NCBI RefSeq assembly: GCF_001039355.2
Contig: NW_019775735.1
Location: 548,065-612,064 of the forward strand
Source of the DNA: Lingula anatina
Lineage: Eukaryota; Brachiopoda; Lingulata; Lingulida; Lingulidae
Reading direction: 5' to 3'
DNA length: 64,000 nucleotides
Shown here: positions 49,311-61,008 of the stretch, piece by piece
How positions within the stretch are numbered: the stretch's first letter is position 1
Layout: every line of letters begins with the position of its first letter
The notes under the pieces: generated by a model
The model's input: the letters and a program-made list of their open reading frames with translations, nothing else
Database searches by the model: none
What the model was told of the DNA's origin: nothing
Program-made: the position numbers and the translations under genes

Positions 49311-52300
49311 TTAAAAGATATTCTATTTCCATGTTTATGCTTTTTTATTTCTTTATAGCAGATTCGTTTAGTCTAGTTTTTATTTCTGAGTGGTTTTCAT
49401 GTCAGTTTAAATTAAGTTTAGTATCAGTTTGAAAATTAATGTAGTCGGTATAAACCTTTTGGAAAAAGCGCATATAGCTAGTATATAATGATTTTATTTC
49501 TTTTTCATTTGATAAAGGGGACAGCTATTAGAATTTACATCTCTAAAGTTGTTCATTTATCTAATATTATTGTATGTCTGTATGATACTCACTCGTCTTC
49601 ATTTGTCCTCAATTTTATGTCCTGGTTTTTATGAGTAACTAACGCCTTGGGTAATTATCGTAAATATAGGGAAAACGTTGTCAATGTCCACCATAAATAA
49701 ATCCAGCTATTTACGATTTCTCTCTATAAGAAATTATTTGACTAACTGACAGCCATTTTTCACCTTATATCTCAAGTCGGGATCGAATGAATCGGAATGA
49801 ATTCATAAAAATATTTTCACAAAACCTGTCTCATTTACGGTGAAGATATTAGCAAAAAGCACACTTTTTACCGATTAAATCGAGTTCAGTTTTTGCGAAA
49901 ATGTTATATTCTCAGAAATGGATTTTGATAATAATTCTACATCAAAAGCCATTTCTTCTATTGCTATATTGAAAGCAAACAAGGCGCATAGTTCAGTTTC
50001 ATCAATTAAAGGACAAAATTACGTAAAAGGTAGTTCAGATAAAGTAATTTTATTGCATTTGAATTACACGGACAACAAATTATAGAACAATTACTCGCCT
50101 CTAGCTGGACTAATAATTGAAGGATTCTGATATGACATTCTGTCTAAACACTTCAAACGTGAATTGCCGTTATTAAGAGCTTAGTCACCATTTTGAAATA
50201 AGCTGGTCAATGTTACTCTCTAACTACAAGGTCCGCTACTAGTCCGTAACAAAATATCCCTCCTTGGGGGAAAAAAAAAACTTAAGTCGGATTCCCTGGC
50301 TAAGAACTCAATTACCACGGTTACATGGGCACATCTTACCCTATCAGGAGCAGTGTAACAGCACTCTCATGGAAATCCTAGTCAACTAGGCCAGGGAATT
50401 GACTTTTTCATTTATTTATTTATTTATTTGTGAAACTGAGCGCTGATATCAGAGGGAAGGTCTATGTTGGGTTCTCAGCTGCGAGAATGTACAGTTTGAT
50501 GTGAAGGGTTCGCGCCATGAAGGTTTAATTTACTCTTATACAAGTTACAACGATTATATTTGTAAAGGAAAATTTTTTTAAAAATTGCATTTTTAGCTTG
50601 GTAAAACGTTCTCATTTATTTCAGGATTTTAAAGGAAAATGTGAATAAGTCAGAGAACTTTTCGTTGCGATCAAACAAAAGGCAATTTTCCCTTTCGTTA
50701 TTATCGTTATTATTATTATTGTTGTCAATGTCATCAATGTCATTAAGATGTGTCGTTAAATCTAAAGAAAATCCAAACTCGTATTTTAGTGTATACTATT
50801 TTGAGCATTTTCAAAGCGTGGAATTTCTGACGCAATTAATCATTTATCCATGCAGTAGTGTAGACATCATTTTATACGTTGTGTGTAAAATATGACAGTC
50901 ACCCCAGCTGTGACAAAATGTAGTCCCATACTTCGTCCTTTACACTTTATCTAGATTATCACGATATGTCTTAGTCTCCAAACTCGAAACCAAGCTCGGA
51001 ATAGTTGTTAATGGCATAACTGATACAGCGAACTCTGGACATTAACCAAAATAAACAGAGTCAAAATTAAAAAAGAATAATGTGTAAGCATATGTATGGT
51101 TGAACATATAAATAATAGATTCGAAAATCTAAACAGCTCATGTTCTACGAAAATCTGTTTATTATAATTTTTAACTTATAAATGCATTTTGAAAAATGTT
51201 GTTTTATTTACTTTTTCAGAAATCAAGGTTTCTTTGAATATAAACGAGACTTAAAAAATAATAATAATAATCGTGTTTCAAGTTTAGGATCATATAAAAT
51301 GCGCCATATTAAATGCGTGTCAAGTATTGCTAAAACGTAGTTCAGTTTATCCACTTACATGGATTCAGTTTTTGCTCGACTTTAAATTGTACATACATAA
51401 CAAGTATTTTAGTCGTCATGTGTCCCATTATTTAACAACTGTTCATTTCCATCAAAATACAATATTAAATTAACATTTAAAGTGTAGCAAAACGGTTGTA
51501 TTGGTTTGAAGTCATTTCTCTATAAATAGAGCAATTAGTTCAGAATTTTATTATTTTAGAATACGTATTTTGCCAAACAAACAAAAATAGAAAATGTAAT
51601 GTGAAAAAAATATCGACATGTTGATACTTATAACACGTTTTCTTTGATATCAGTTAATTGTAGAAAACAAAATGCATCATATTGGATGATTGCTTTAGTC
51701 AGTAACAGCATAATAACGTTAATGATACTTATTGTAATCTATAGAATGAGTATATATCGCACCGATAATTTTGTATTGTAATATATCCAGTTTTAATTTT
51801 TCCTGAAGACATTTAACTGACTCAAATGTGGATTGATACAGTTTTAAACCGCCCAATTTACACGAAAATGATAAAAATGTGAAATATTTTCATCACCATA
51901 AAAAGCTGTTCTTGAAGGCAAGTTCAGTTTAACCACTACTCAAAGAAGAAAAATAAGGAAAGAGAGGTTAGGAAAAAAAAAGAAGCAAATGATCTAAAAT
52001 CTGATTGGATACGACGTTTAAAGAAAACAGACGCGTCTCAGACTCTGGTACACTTTTTACGACATCGTAACACACGGTTTTTACGGTTATTTTATACCGA
52101 TTTTATGAAGAACGACGCGGGTCCGGGTGATCACATTTGACTGAACAATGCTGGTAAAACCAAGAAAGCAACTTGAACATGAAACCCACACCAGCACCGC
52201 CCTTGAGGTCATTTACAAGATTGCGTTTTGAAAGAAAAAATATACTGTGGCTCGGTAATATGGAATTATTTGATTTTTGGGCTATATGCCACTGTTAGAA

Positions 52301-54825
52301 GTCGAGTTATTGGCGAATCATTTTGACTGACCAGGAATTATTATTAACTACGGGGGAGGGGAGGGTTCATGTACCTCCATACTGATTCTGCATAAATCAT
52401 ATTATATTGAGAGAATCTAATTATTTTGTATCTTAATTTTCATTGGATCTTTTTTTTTACTTTTCACATACAGAGTTATATATCATCCAGCTTACTATTA
52501 AAATTTGCAAATATAAAAGTGAAAAAAAAAAGAAATAGGAGGTAAGCGTCAAATACAGGTATTTTCTCCAAGTCCAAGAAATGAATGATTTATATGGACT
52601 GACCTGTCTATTTAGTTTGGACACGCCAATAAAATGTTTTCAATCTTTTTTTTTTTTTAATTTCACGGCCCAATGTAGTCACTCTTCATCGAATTGCATG
52701 ATATGCTTATGGGGGGAACTGTCACTATCTCTAGTGCCCGGACTAAGGATACGGGTAACTCTTCGAAAAAACATCCATCTTGTATTTAGAACCGGATTTA
52801 ATTTATGACTGAAACTCTGTTTTCCTTCTTACTGGTGGTCCTCGCCTTATAGACGCTGATACCCACGCGTTCAATGTACGGCATGGAGATATAGAAAAAC
52901 TTTCAGAAAAAAACACAGAAGTCAAATATACAGTGAAAAAAAATACATTTTTCGATTTTTGAAAACAGGAAATAGTGTATGCCATAAAACTCGAGCTGGG
53001 GAAAATGATATGAATTTTAGAAAATTTGAGAGGTATGATTTGGATTTAGAATAACGAGAAGAATTCTAACGATGACTTAAAGATGTTTGATATGGGATAA
53101 TTTTATTAACAACTGGTGTATATATATATTTTAATTTTTCTTCAATTTAGTTTTTAATCCATGCTTTTTGTTATTTCTTTAGACATAAAATCTAACTGCT
53201 AAAATACCACAAATTAAGTAAAGTGCTGCTAAAAAAGAGATCTCATTTTTAATGATCCTTTTTCGTCAATATTTTATTTTTATTAGGAATTCCAATAATT
53301 TCATTAAAAGTAATTTTAAATGTTAAAATGATAATAGCCCCAAAAATTTACTAAGCCAACAAATTTTGAACATTTTACAACTTTTTATTCTATTAGTAAG
53401 TACAGATGATTTTGAAAATACACGGAGTGGTAAACGGGTTTTCGTTATTTCAAGATATTCAAAATTGTCGAAAAAAGAAAATTTTCAAAATGACTAAAAT
53501 ACATACTGAAGAGCTTTTACAGACCATTAAGAGAAATAAAGAGTATTATAAAAAAAGTTAATACAATATGAAAATTAAAAAAAAAAACTTCTAAAATTGT
53601 TTATGCTCGACATATTCAATACTAGGGATTCTTATAGCATTTTCGGTGTATTTTCCACAATGTCTAACGTCAACTACAAGATAACACATTATTCAATAAA
53701 CGTCTCCTTACCGAAATCCGTTGACGCATCTCCCCATTTAAGTGTCGGTTTGTGAGCTTTTTTAAATAACTTAAATACGTTAAAATATCGTAAGCACAGC
53801 ATTTCTCTAGTAGGTCATATAATATGCCAAAATGTGCTTTACAGAAAGTAAAATAGTTGAAGTTCTGTATAAACGACTAATTGTTTTGGTTGACAATGAA
53901 AATCGGATGAAGGGGCGAGATTTGTTTTTCTTTTCTTCATGGCAATAGTCCAGAATCAATTTAAAAATTGCAGAGTCGGTTTTTGAAAAAATAAGCACTA
54001 CCTTTCGGTGGCAACGTATAGTTAATTTTAGTGAATAATGTAATACAAATGATTGGAATCACTGCGTAAATAAAAAAAACGCCAATAATTTTCGTCAGCG
54101 TACAGACCGCTTCCCGTAAACGCCTATTTATTCACAGCATACCTCATGACCGCATTGATCTCGGCGGTAAATTTCATACGAATTTTATGGCCCCCTGTAA
54201 CATAAACTAACACTCAATAATCCTTTCATGTGCTGCCAGGGACAGATAGGAGGAATGGATAACCACTCGTAGCCTCACATTTGACCTTTCGAACACTCCA
54301 TTTTCCCGTCGCTATACATCTGCATTTGTATGGCATGCTTCAGATAAAATGTGCTCTGCTTGCCCTCCGTACTTTAGCGAACTCTTTTTTTTTTTTTTCT
54401 TCTTCTTTAGCGAACTCTGATCTCGGCAAAAAATTTAAATAAATCCAATTTTTGATTAAAATTGGAAACCAACGCTTTAAAAAGAGTATATATAATAAAA
54501 ATGCTTGATGATAATTACCAGTTGGCAATTTGGGAAACATTGTAGTACCGGTAAATCTGCAGGTCTAAAGCCATTTATCCCTCTCTTCGGCAAGAAACGG
54601 GGTCTGAATATGCTACTAATTTTCAAAAGGAGGATGAGGACCGTGACCCTGTATCCGCGTATCCCTGTATACGAGTGGAGACGCGCTTATGATATTTTCA
54701 TGTTCACCAGTTATGCCAGTTGCCTGACTAGCGTCAGTTGAAGCGATTGTGTTTCATCTCACCTGACACAATTGCTAATGCAACTTCAGTTTAAAACGGC
54801 GGATTTCATTATATCAAAATGAAAC

Positions 54826-54827
<2 letters not shown>

Positions 54828-54881
<54 letters not shown>

Positions 54882-54905
54882 TTGTTATTATTATTATTAT
54901 TATTG
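54828..54905. repeat. (ATT)n microsatellite
   Basis: ATT units from 54828 to 54877, a short break, then ATT again to 54905. Confidence 0.96.
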
Positions 54906-55604
54906 AGATAATTTGACTTCAAAAATTATTGTTCAGTTGAAAACTCACCTCTACATCATATTAGTGAGGGAGTTTCTATTGTCCTTGAAACTCAAGTTAA
55001 CATTAAGGGACTGATGTTTAAACTCGAGCATAATTTGCTCTCATTCCATTTTCCCGTATGCCCAGAAATTTCATCTTTTTGTCCTTGATGGTGTCTGTGT
55101 GGAAACGGAATTCTCTTGAGATCAATAAAATAACGTTACATATTCTGCCTGGTCATATCTTAGAAATGTATAGAGTTTTTATAACACTGATGCCCACAAA
55201 GCAAACATTTGAGAAAATGGCCTGTAGTGTTACAACTTACTATACAATTATGTTATTCTACATTTATTGCTTTTAGTATTATTTGAAAACTGAATACCTT
55301 TAACTTTAAACTAACACACAAACAAGCAAACGCGCGCACATACACACACACAAGCACACACACACACATTCCAGCCATTCTGGTCTTGGGCTGAGAAGGA
55401 GAAACATCGTGGGCATACACGTATGCTGTAAGCTTTCGGGTGGTCGTCAACATATTTGGATTGTGGTAGTTGATCTATTAACGACTGTTGCACGGGAACT
55501 TTAGCTCACGGCTGCCAGTCAGTCTGTTGTCAGTAGGCCTACTCCGTATTCTGATTTATCTCGTATCCCTCGTAGTGCGGCTCATTACTGTTCACAGGCG
55601 TACT

Positions 55605-55845
55605 CATATGCGGATCCAGGATTATTTGAAGGGGGGATAATTTGAAGGAGTGGGATGTGAAGCCAACCCCTCCTCCTTGGCGTGGAGTTCGTGGCCGCTG
55701 TAGAGGGCGAAAAGTACCATTTGGTACAGTTTAAATATGATTCAGTTAGTCAAAATTGTTATTTCAAGAGGGGGGCACTGGTGTGACTTTTTTTCAGAAA
55801 TAGCAGGGGGAGGGGGTCAGGATTCCCCCTCTAAATCTACCACTG
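55605..55845 (+). mobile_element. MITE copy A, related to the element at 56571-56820
   Basis: The right half aligns with the second element: agagggcgaaa, ccatttg, gtcaaaatt, ttttttcagaaat, and the end cccctctaaatctaccactg. Flanking GTACT (55600-55604) and GTCCT (55846-55850) look like a decayed 5 bp target-site duplication. The left end is diverged. No transposase frame is present. Confidence 0.6.
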
Positions 55846-56570
55846 GTCCTCAAGTTATAATACTGTTTTGGTGTACTCCATAGGAGGGAAATAAAAAGCC
55901 CAGTTGGTTTATCCTTCATTAAGATACATGTGCAATCGCGTTGGGTCAAAACTACGATATAGATCAAGTAGTAGGTGAAGGGAATGAATGTGTTTTATTT
56001 TTCTGTATCGTTTCACTCTCTATATCGTTAAAATCTCCGAGTCAAAGGGGAGGGGGTGGTGTGCCGGCATCCTCCACCCCCCCCCCCCCACACACACACC
56101 CTCACACTCCACTTTCACACCCACCCACACAGAATCAATCTTTGTATTAAAACCCCAGTGACACTCTTGAAAGAGTGACTAATTTGACCTTACACCTGCG
56201 TTATGTAGGATGAGTGACAGTGGAACGCCACCCCGGGGGCAGCCTCCCCTAAGCCTTGCAATCTCAGACATTTCGTGAGGGAAGAATGGGATAGGAACCC
56301 CCAATTAACGTCTTTTTGGAACCTAGAGAACACTAACGATCTACCAAAAAATTTGTACACTTGGAATCTATCAAATGCATCATACTTGAGAAGAACAGAA
56401 GAGCATTGTACAGTACCAGTCAGTGCCTTGAAAATTGAGCAGACTTTGAGTCAGGCGTTACCACGCAGACGAACCATACCGTACCTAAATAAATACAGTA
56501 TATTCAATGTTAGTTTGATTGCAATAACCTTGTGCTCCATCTTAATAACAATGCATTTTTTCTGCCTCAT

Positions 56571-56820
56571 CAGGGACGGCTCCAGAATCTCCCCCCCCCC
56601 CCCCACACACACACACACGCAAGGTTCGGGGCCCGCCGAAGGGCCCCGAAAATGTTTGGTAATTTAGAGGGCGAAAGGTGCCATTTGATACGGTTTAGAA
56701 CTATGGTTCAGTAAGTCAAAATTCTAATTACAAGAGGGGAATATTAGTATGATTTTTTTTTCAGAAATCGAAAGGGGGGTCAGGACCCCCCCTAACACCC
56801 CACCCCTAAATCCACCACTG
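56571..56820 (+). mobile_element. MITE copy B with a 5 bp target-site duplication
   Basis: It begins CAGGGACGGCTCCAG and ends CCTAAATCCACCACTG. The flanks are CTCAT on both sides (56566-56570 and 56821-56825), a 5 bp target duplication. It contains a poly-C plus CA run after the left end and a GGGGCCC-rich palindrome. The orientation is the same as copy A, about 970 bp to the left. The ends and the 5 bp duplication fit a non-autonomous hAT-like element. Confidence 0.7.
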
Positions 56821-58199
56821 CTCATTCAGATCGGAACAGAAAGGATCCATGTAAGCCAAGTGTGTAGCCAAGCGTCCAATATTGTATCTATACACAACTG
56901 TGTTAAAACGTGTCTTTGTCGTCGCTGAATACCTGAGGATGGGCGCTCATTTAACTGAATTCATATGATAATTGCCGAGTGGAGCGGTGACACATATGTC
57001 GAGCCTGGGGCTTAGGATAATTTCGTCACCTACACTCTCACCTTTTTTATTGTGACAAACTTCTCGCTTTTACTCAGTTATTGTGTGATATAATTAGATG
57101 GTTTAACTTAAACCTTGGAATCATATGACAACTTGGCCTATCACGTATTTTTTTCTTTTGCTTGTTTTCTGTATGTATTTTATTCTGTACTTATACATTG
57201 GAAATGCATCTTTGTTAACAAGTTTTATATACAGTGCATTGCAATCTACACGCTCTTTACCGAGTACCCTTAAACTTGCGCTTATTTTATGAATGTCCTA
57301 ATATAATGCTAATAGTATCATCGTTATGTTTAGTATACTGTGTACAGTCATTATAACAAGGCATTGCTCTACCCAGTATGTTTATGTGAGTAGTAGGCCT
57401 AATTCTAACACGCCGTAAATTTACAATAATAACAACACGCTTATTTTATGAATGCTCTAATATTGAGTGGTGCTGATTATAGTACCATTCAGTTTTGCGC
57501 CTGTATTATTCTGGTTATGTCACATTTCTGAGAATACGTGTATCATGTTAATCATTTTTATGTACTGCGTTTGCACACAAAGTTCAAACAATAATTTGCT
57601 ACAGTTTTCTCTCGAAAAACGTACAGATTTTTTTCTTTTTGTTGCAGTTTAAAATAAAGGCAGAACAATTGTTTTATTATTTCAGGTGTATTGGTGCGTA
57701 AAACTGCTATCATCCTTGACAAATATGTAGGTGCAGTCGGATGCACGTCAAGTTAAAAAAAGACACGTACATCCATAAAAACTTGAGATTACATAACAAA
57801 TATTAATCCAATCTAAACTTAGACTTGTTTGATGTTTATGGCGTTCCATGTCCCTTAATGGCATTTATTCTATTTGAAGGAATCAAAAGACGGATTTTAC
57901 GACCTCGAAATACATTCAACAAATAATCTTAAACGTTGTCATGCATATTCTTTGATTATTTTGTGATGGTACCTGTACATATATATCTGTACTTAAATTA
58001 CAAGGATATCTGTGATTTCAATCTAAAACATAATCCCTAAATGCTGACCCTTGTCACATAAACACTTATCCCATTTCGGTCAGACATTCATGAATCTTTG
58101 TTAAAACAAATATTAAGAGCAAAATCCAAGATAATACATAATATCCATTTAATCCAAACTTCAACTATGTTTTGCCCACCTTTGCATTGTGTTCCACTT

Positions 58200-59060
58200 A
58201 ACGGTACGCCCCCCTTTGTTGTTTTTTTATTCGTCTGATCGATCCCACGGACCTCCTGTTCTCGCTGCAAGGCATCCTGTCTCTCTCCTCACCTGCCTGT
58301 GACCGGTAACCCTCGCTCTCATCTATCATCACAATGACAGCCGCATCTGGGCCAACAAGATCCACCAGACGTGGCGAGCAATTACCGGCAATTTCAGGCC
58401 ACGCTTTCACCAAATTTCAAAATGAAGGGGGAAGGGAATTTTGCTTAGATGTTTGTGTACTGATGCTCTCCTCGATCGAGCACTTCTTTTTTCCCTTTAA
58501 GTTGCACCCCTATTTTGTATGCTGTGGACGGCTTGCAAGTATGACTTGAGGTTGGATTCAACATGGCCGCCGCCATTTCCATGGTGATGGATGCCAACGC
58601 ATGCGCGTTTCTAACACGCTTTTCTCTCTGGTGGTACAACAGCGTGATGCTGGGGGCGCTTGCTGTTGTCTGTTTAGCGCCTCGGGTAAGGATGTCTTTA
58701 CCATTGACAAATGTCGGAGCAGAGGATGGATAGCGTGTTCTCGAAAGAGAGAGACGCTGACAGCTCAGCTCGATGACGAAGTCAGAGGTAGTGGGAAAAC
58801 TTTTCACACCTGCCCCTTCATGGTACTTGCGGTGGAATCTTAAGGCGAAGATGTAACCAGATTGTAGCCAGAAGTAAACGGTGAACTTGTGCAAGGCTTT
58901 TGTCGCACGTGGACTAGCGTCTTGCCAACAGACCCGATCTGAGCAGCAGGTTACTCAGTGTCGTCTGCTATAGAAGTGGCACTACAGAAGGCAAGAAGGC
59001 GGTTTTGCAACAAAACGAACCGCTCTCAAGGGAGACATATCGTGTTAGTATAGTTCCACT
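58200..59060 (+). promoter_or_regulatory. GC-richer region upstream of the Post1 candidate exon
   Basis: This stretch contrasts with the AT-rich surroundings and ends about 300 bp before the candidate start at 59363. It contains a YY1-like core GCCGCCATTT (about 58569-58578) and a gcacgtgg E-box-like site near 58907. It is a plausible promoter or 5' exon area, but I see no firm TATA box or start site. Confidence 0.35.
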
Positions 59061-59362
59061 TTGGAGGAATTGCGTCTTACGCCACAACAAAAGTCAAGGC
59101 GCTTAGAAATATTCGCAGGTTGTTTCGGGTATTTTGACACGCAGGGAACGACACATTTGTTTTGCTGATTTATTTATTAAATTAATAATAACCGAAACAA
59201 ACACATTACCAAGGAAATTTGAAGAAGCATTCGGTAGGCTTAACATTGGAAAGGCACAGAGCCCACAATAGGAACTATACACGTGGATATTAGGTATATT
59301 CACTGATATCAGTATAGATGTAGACATAGACTATTATTCATATACAGACCGCATTTACACTG

Positions 59363-60079
59363 ATGTATAACGATTTCACCCGTGGTATGAACCTAGGTGG
59401 CACAGTTTCCATGCCCAATATGAACGGCTGGCACCACTTCTCCTCTATGGGTGCATACAGGGACGTGCAGGAGTTCCCGGTCCCCAACCCCCTCTAGCCC
59501 ACCAAGCCGTGCCAATGGTGATCTCGACGTCGTCCCCGTCGTCTCTGTCTCCGCCCTCCGCCTTCACAAATCTGAACTCCTACAACAACGGGTTCCCCAG
59601 GGAGGCAACGCCAACGGGTTCTGGCATGAGCACCCCAGGTTCCTTGGCGGACCTGTCCAGCCGGACATCCTCCAACGTCGCACCGGGCTACGACGCCTAC
59701 AAATACTCACCGTGCCAAATCAGTAGTTTCTACCCGTATTCCTCCTACCCCAGCAGTGACCCTTGGTCAAGCGTGGGTAGTAACGCACTGTCCGCACCTC
59801 CGCCTCCCCCTAGTTACCAGTACGCCCCCGTGCCACCGGACAGTTGTATGTATTCTTGCAGCCACACACATAATGCAGACACGGGCACTGGGTGGTCTCG
59901 TATGGACTCTGGGGGTCTCTTAGGGAACCCCCCGACCACCCCACTGGGGGAGAGTGGCCTCAGTCAGTCTCAGTCCATCTCAGGGGGTGGTCTCCTGGCA
60001 ACCACGGCGTCAAGCAGCAGCGTTACCATGACAACGACGGATTCGCCGTATTCCAACGTCACAAGTTACTATATGAAAA
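59363..60079 (+). CDS. Probable Post1 first coding exon, with an apparent frame break; gene continues beyond the window
   Basis: An open frame from 59371 to the donor at 60080 encodes, from the first ATG in that frame (59515), 188 residues plus one base. The protein is rich in Ser, Pro, Tyr and Gly and includes YKYSPCQISSFYPYSSYP and a Pro run before SYQYAP. It ends TSYYMK followed by A|gtaagt, a consensus donor in phase 1, the same phase as the Post2 intron before the homeodomain. In another frame, ATG 59363 opens 44 plausible residues (MYNDFTRGMNLGG through WHHFSSMGAYRDVQEF) that end at TAG 59495-59497. The likeliest reading is one exon of about 239 codons in which the assembly lacks one base in the C-rich run near 59481-59493. 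Identity is inferred from the position posterior to Post2, the composition and the intron phase. The homeodomain exon is not in the window. Another transcription factor is possible. Confidence 0.55.
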
Positions 60080-60966
60080 GTAAGTGATGTTTTTGATAAT
60101 ACTAAGGTAGCATTGGTTTATGAAAGGTCAAACCAATACAAATATATCTCATGGTTGGAAGACACCGCGTGTAAACTTGGTGCTAATGTTACACAAAACA
60201 GTGCACTTCTTCGTCTAGAGTTATTACTGGGTAATCGATTCAACGATCGATGGTTTGGATTGGTTTGGTTAGACAAGCATATGATATCTACTGATTCAAA
60301 TCACAATTTATTCTCTGCAGCACATGTAAAACGAAGCACAATATATTAAATCATTGTCTGGGCTTATTTCTCCTTTTCTTCTTATTTCTGTCGCAATTAG
60401 TAGATCAGACGATGATCATATAATTATAAGATAATGTTCGCCATTTGTATCAATCGCCTAGATACAGAAAACTGACACAGACACGCGAGTACTACTACAT
60501 ACCTTTGTAATTAGATATTTGATTTTACAGTTATTGTTTAAATGTTTACAACCTTTGGATTGAATATCAAATAACGCGTACTTTTTAGTGCGTTGTCAGT
60601 TAGCGCCCTATAAATAGAGGACTTATTGTTAGATACCACCACAGATAATTGTTATGACAACCTCGTAAAAGTGAAATACCGTAGCAACAATTTATGACAA
60701 GTAGAGGCTTTAAAATGAACCTATATGTGTAGGATTTAATGATACAATTACTATAAATGAGCAGTGACATAATGGTGTGTTGTTACTATTTTCTCGTTAA
60801 ACTACCACATAAAATTACCCATAAAATGTACAGTTTGTTTGTACATGTATAGCTGTGCACATGTGTGTACTGTATATATGAATATGTGGTTTGTTATATC
60901 CATTGCTGTGTATAGTATAAAAAAAAGGAAAGAAAAGCACGTGCGTAACTGGGTTTAGCGCGTGCG

Positions 60967-61008
<42 letters not shown>

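Larger units (their letters stand above)
45721..59362. other. Intergenic region upstream of the Post1 candidate
   Basis: Contains the gapped MITE, two related MITEs, microsatellites and GC-richer patches at about 48590-48900, 50220-50530, 54090-54300 and 58200-59060. The last lies immediately upstream of the Post1 candidate exon and may include its promoter. The 149-codon minus-strand frame at 58894-58445 shows no domain and is overlapped by open frames on the other strand. Confidence 0.5.

Noticed and set aside
58445-58894. 149-codon minus-strand frame
   Set aside because: No domain or signal is recognisable, frames are open on both strands in this GC-richer patch, and it lies where the promoter of the plus-strand gene is expected.
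59451-60083. Other frames overlapping the Post1 candidate exon (59451-59726 and 59892-60083)
   Set aside because: They are shifted readings of a GC-rich exon. Only the frame ending at the phase-1 donor shows Hox-like composition along its length.
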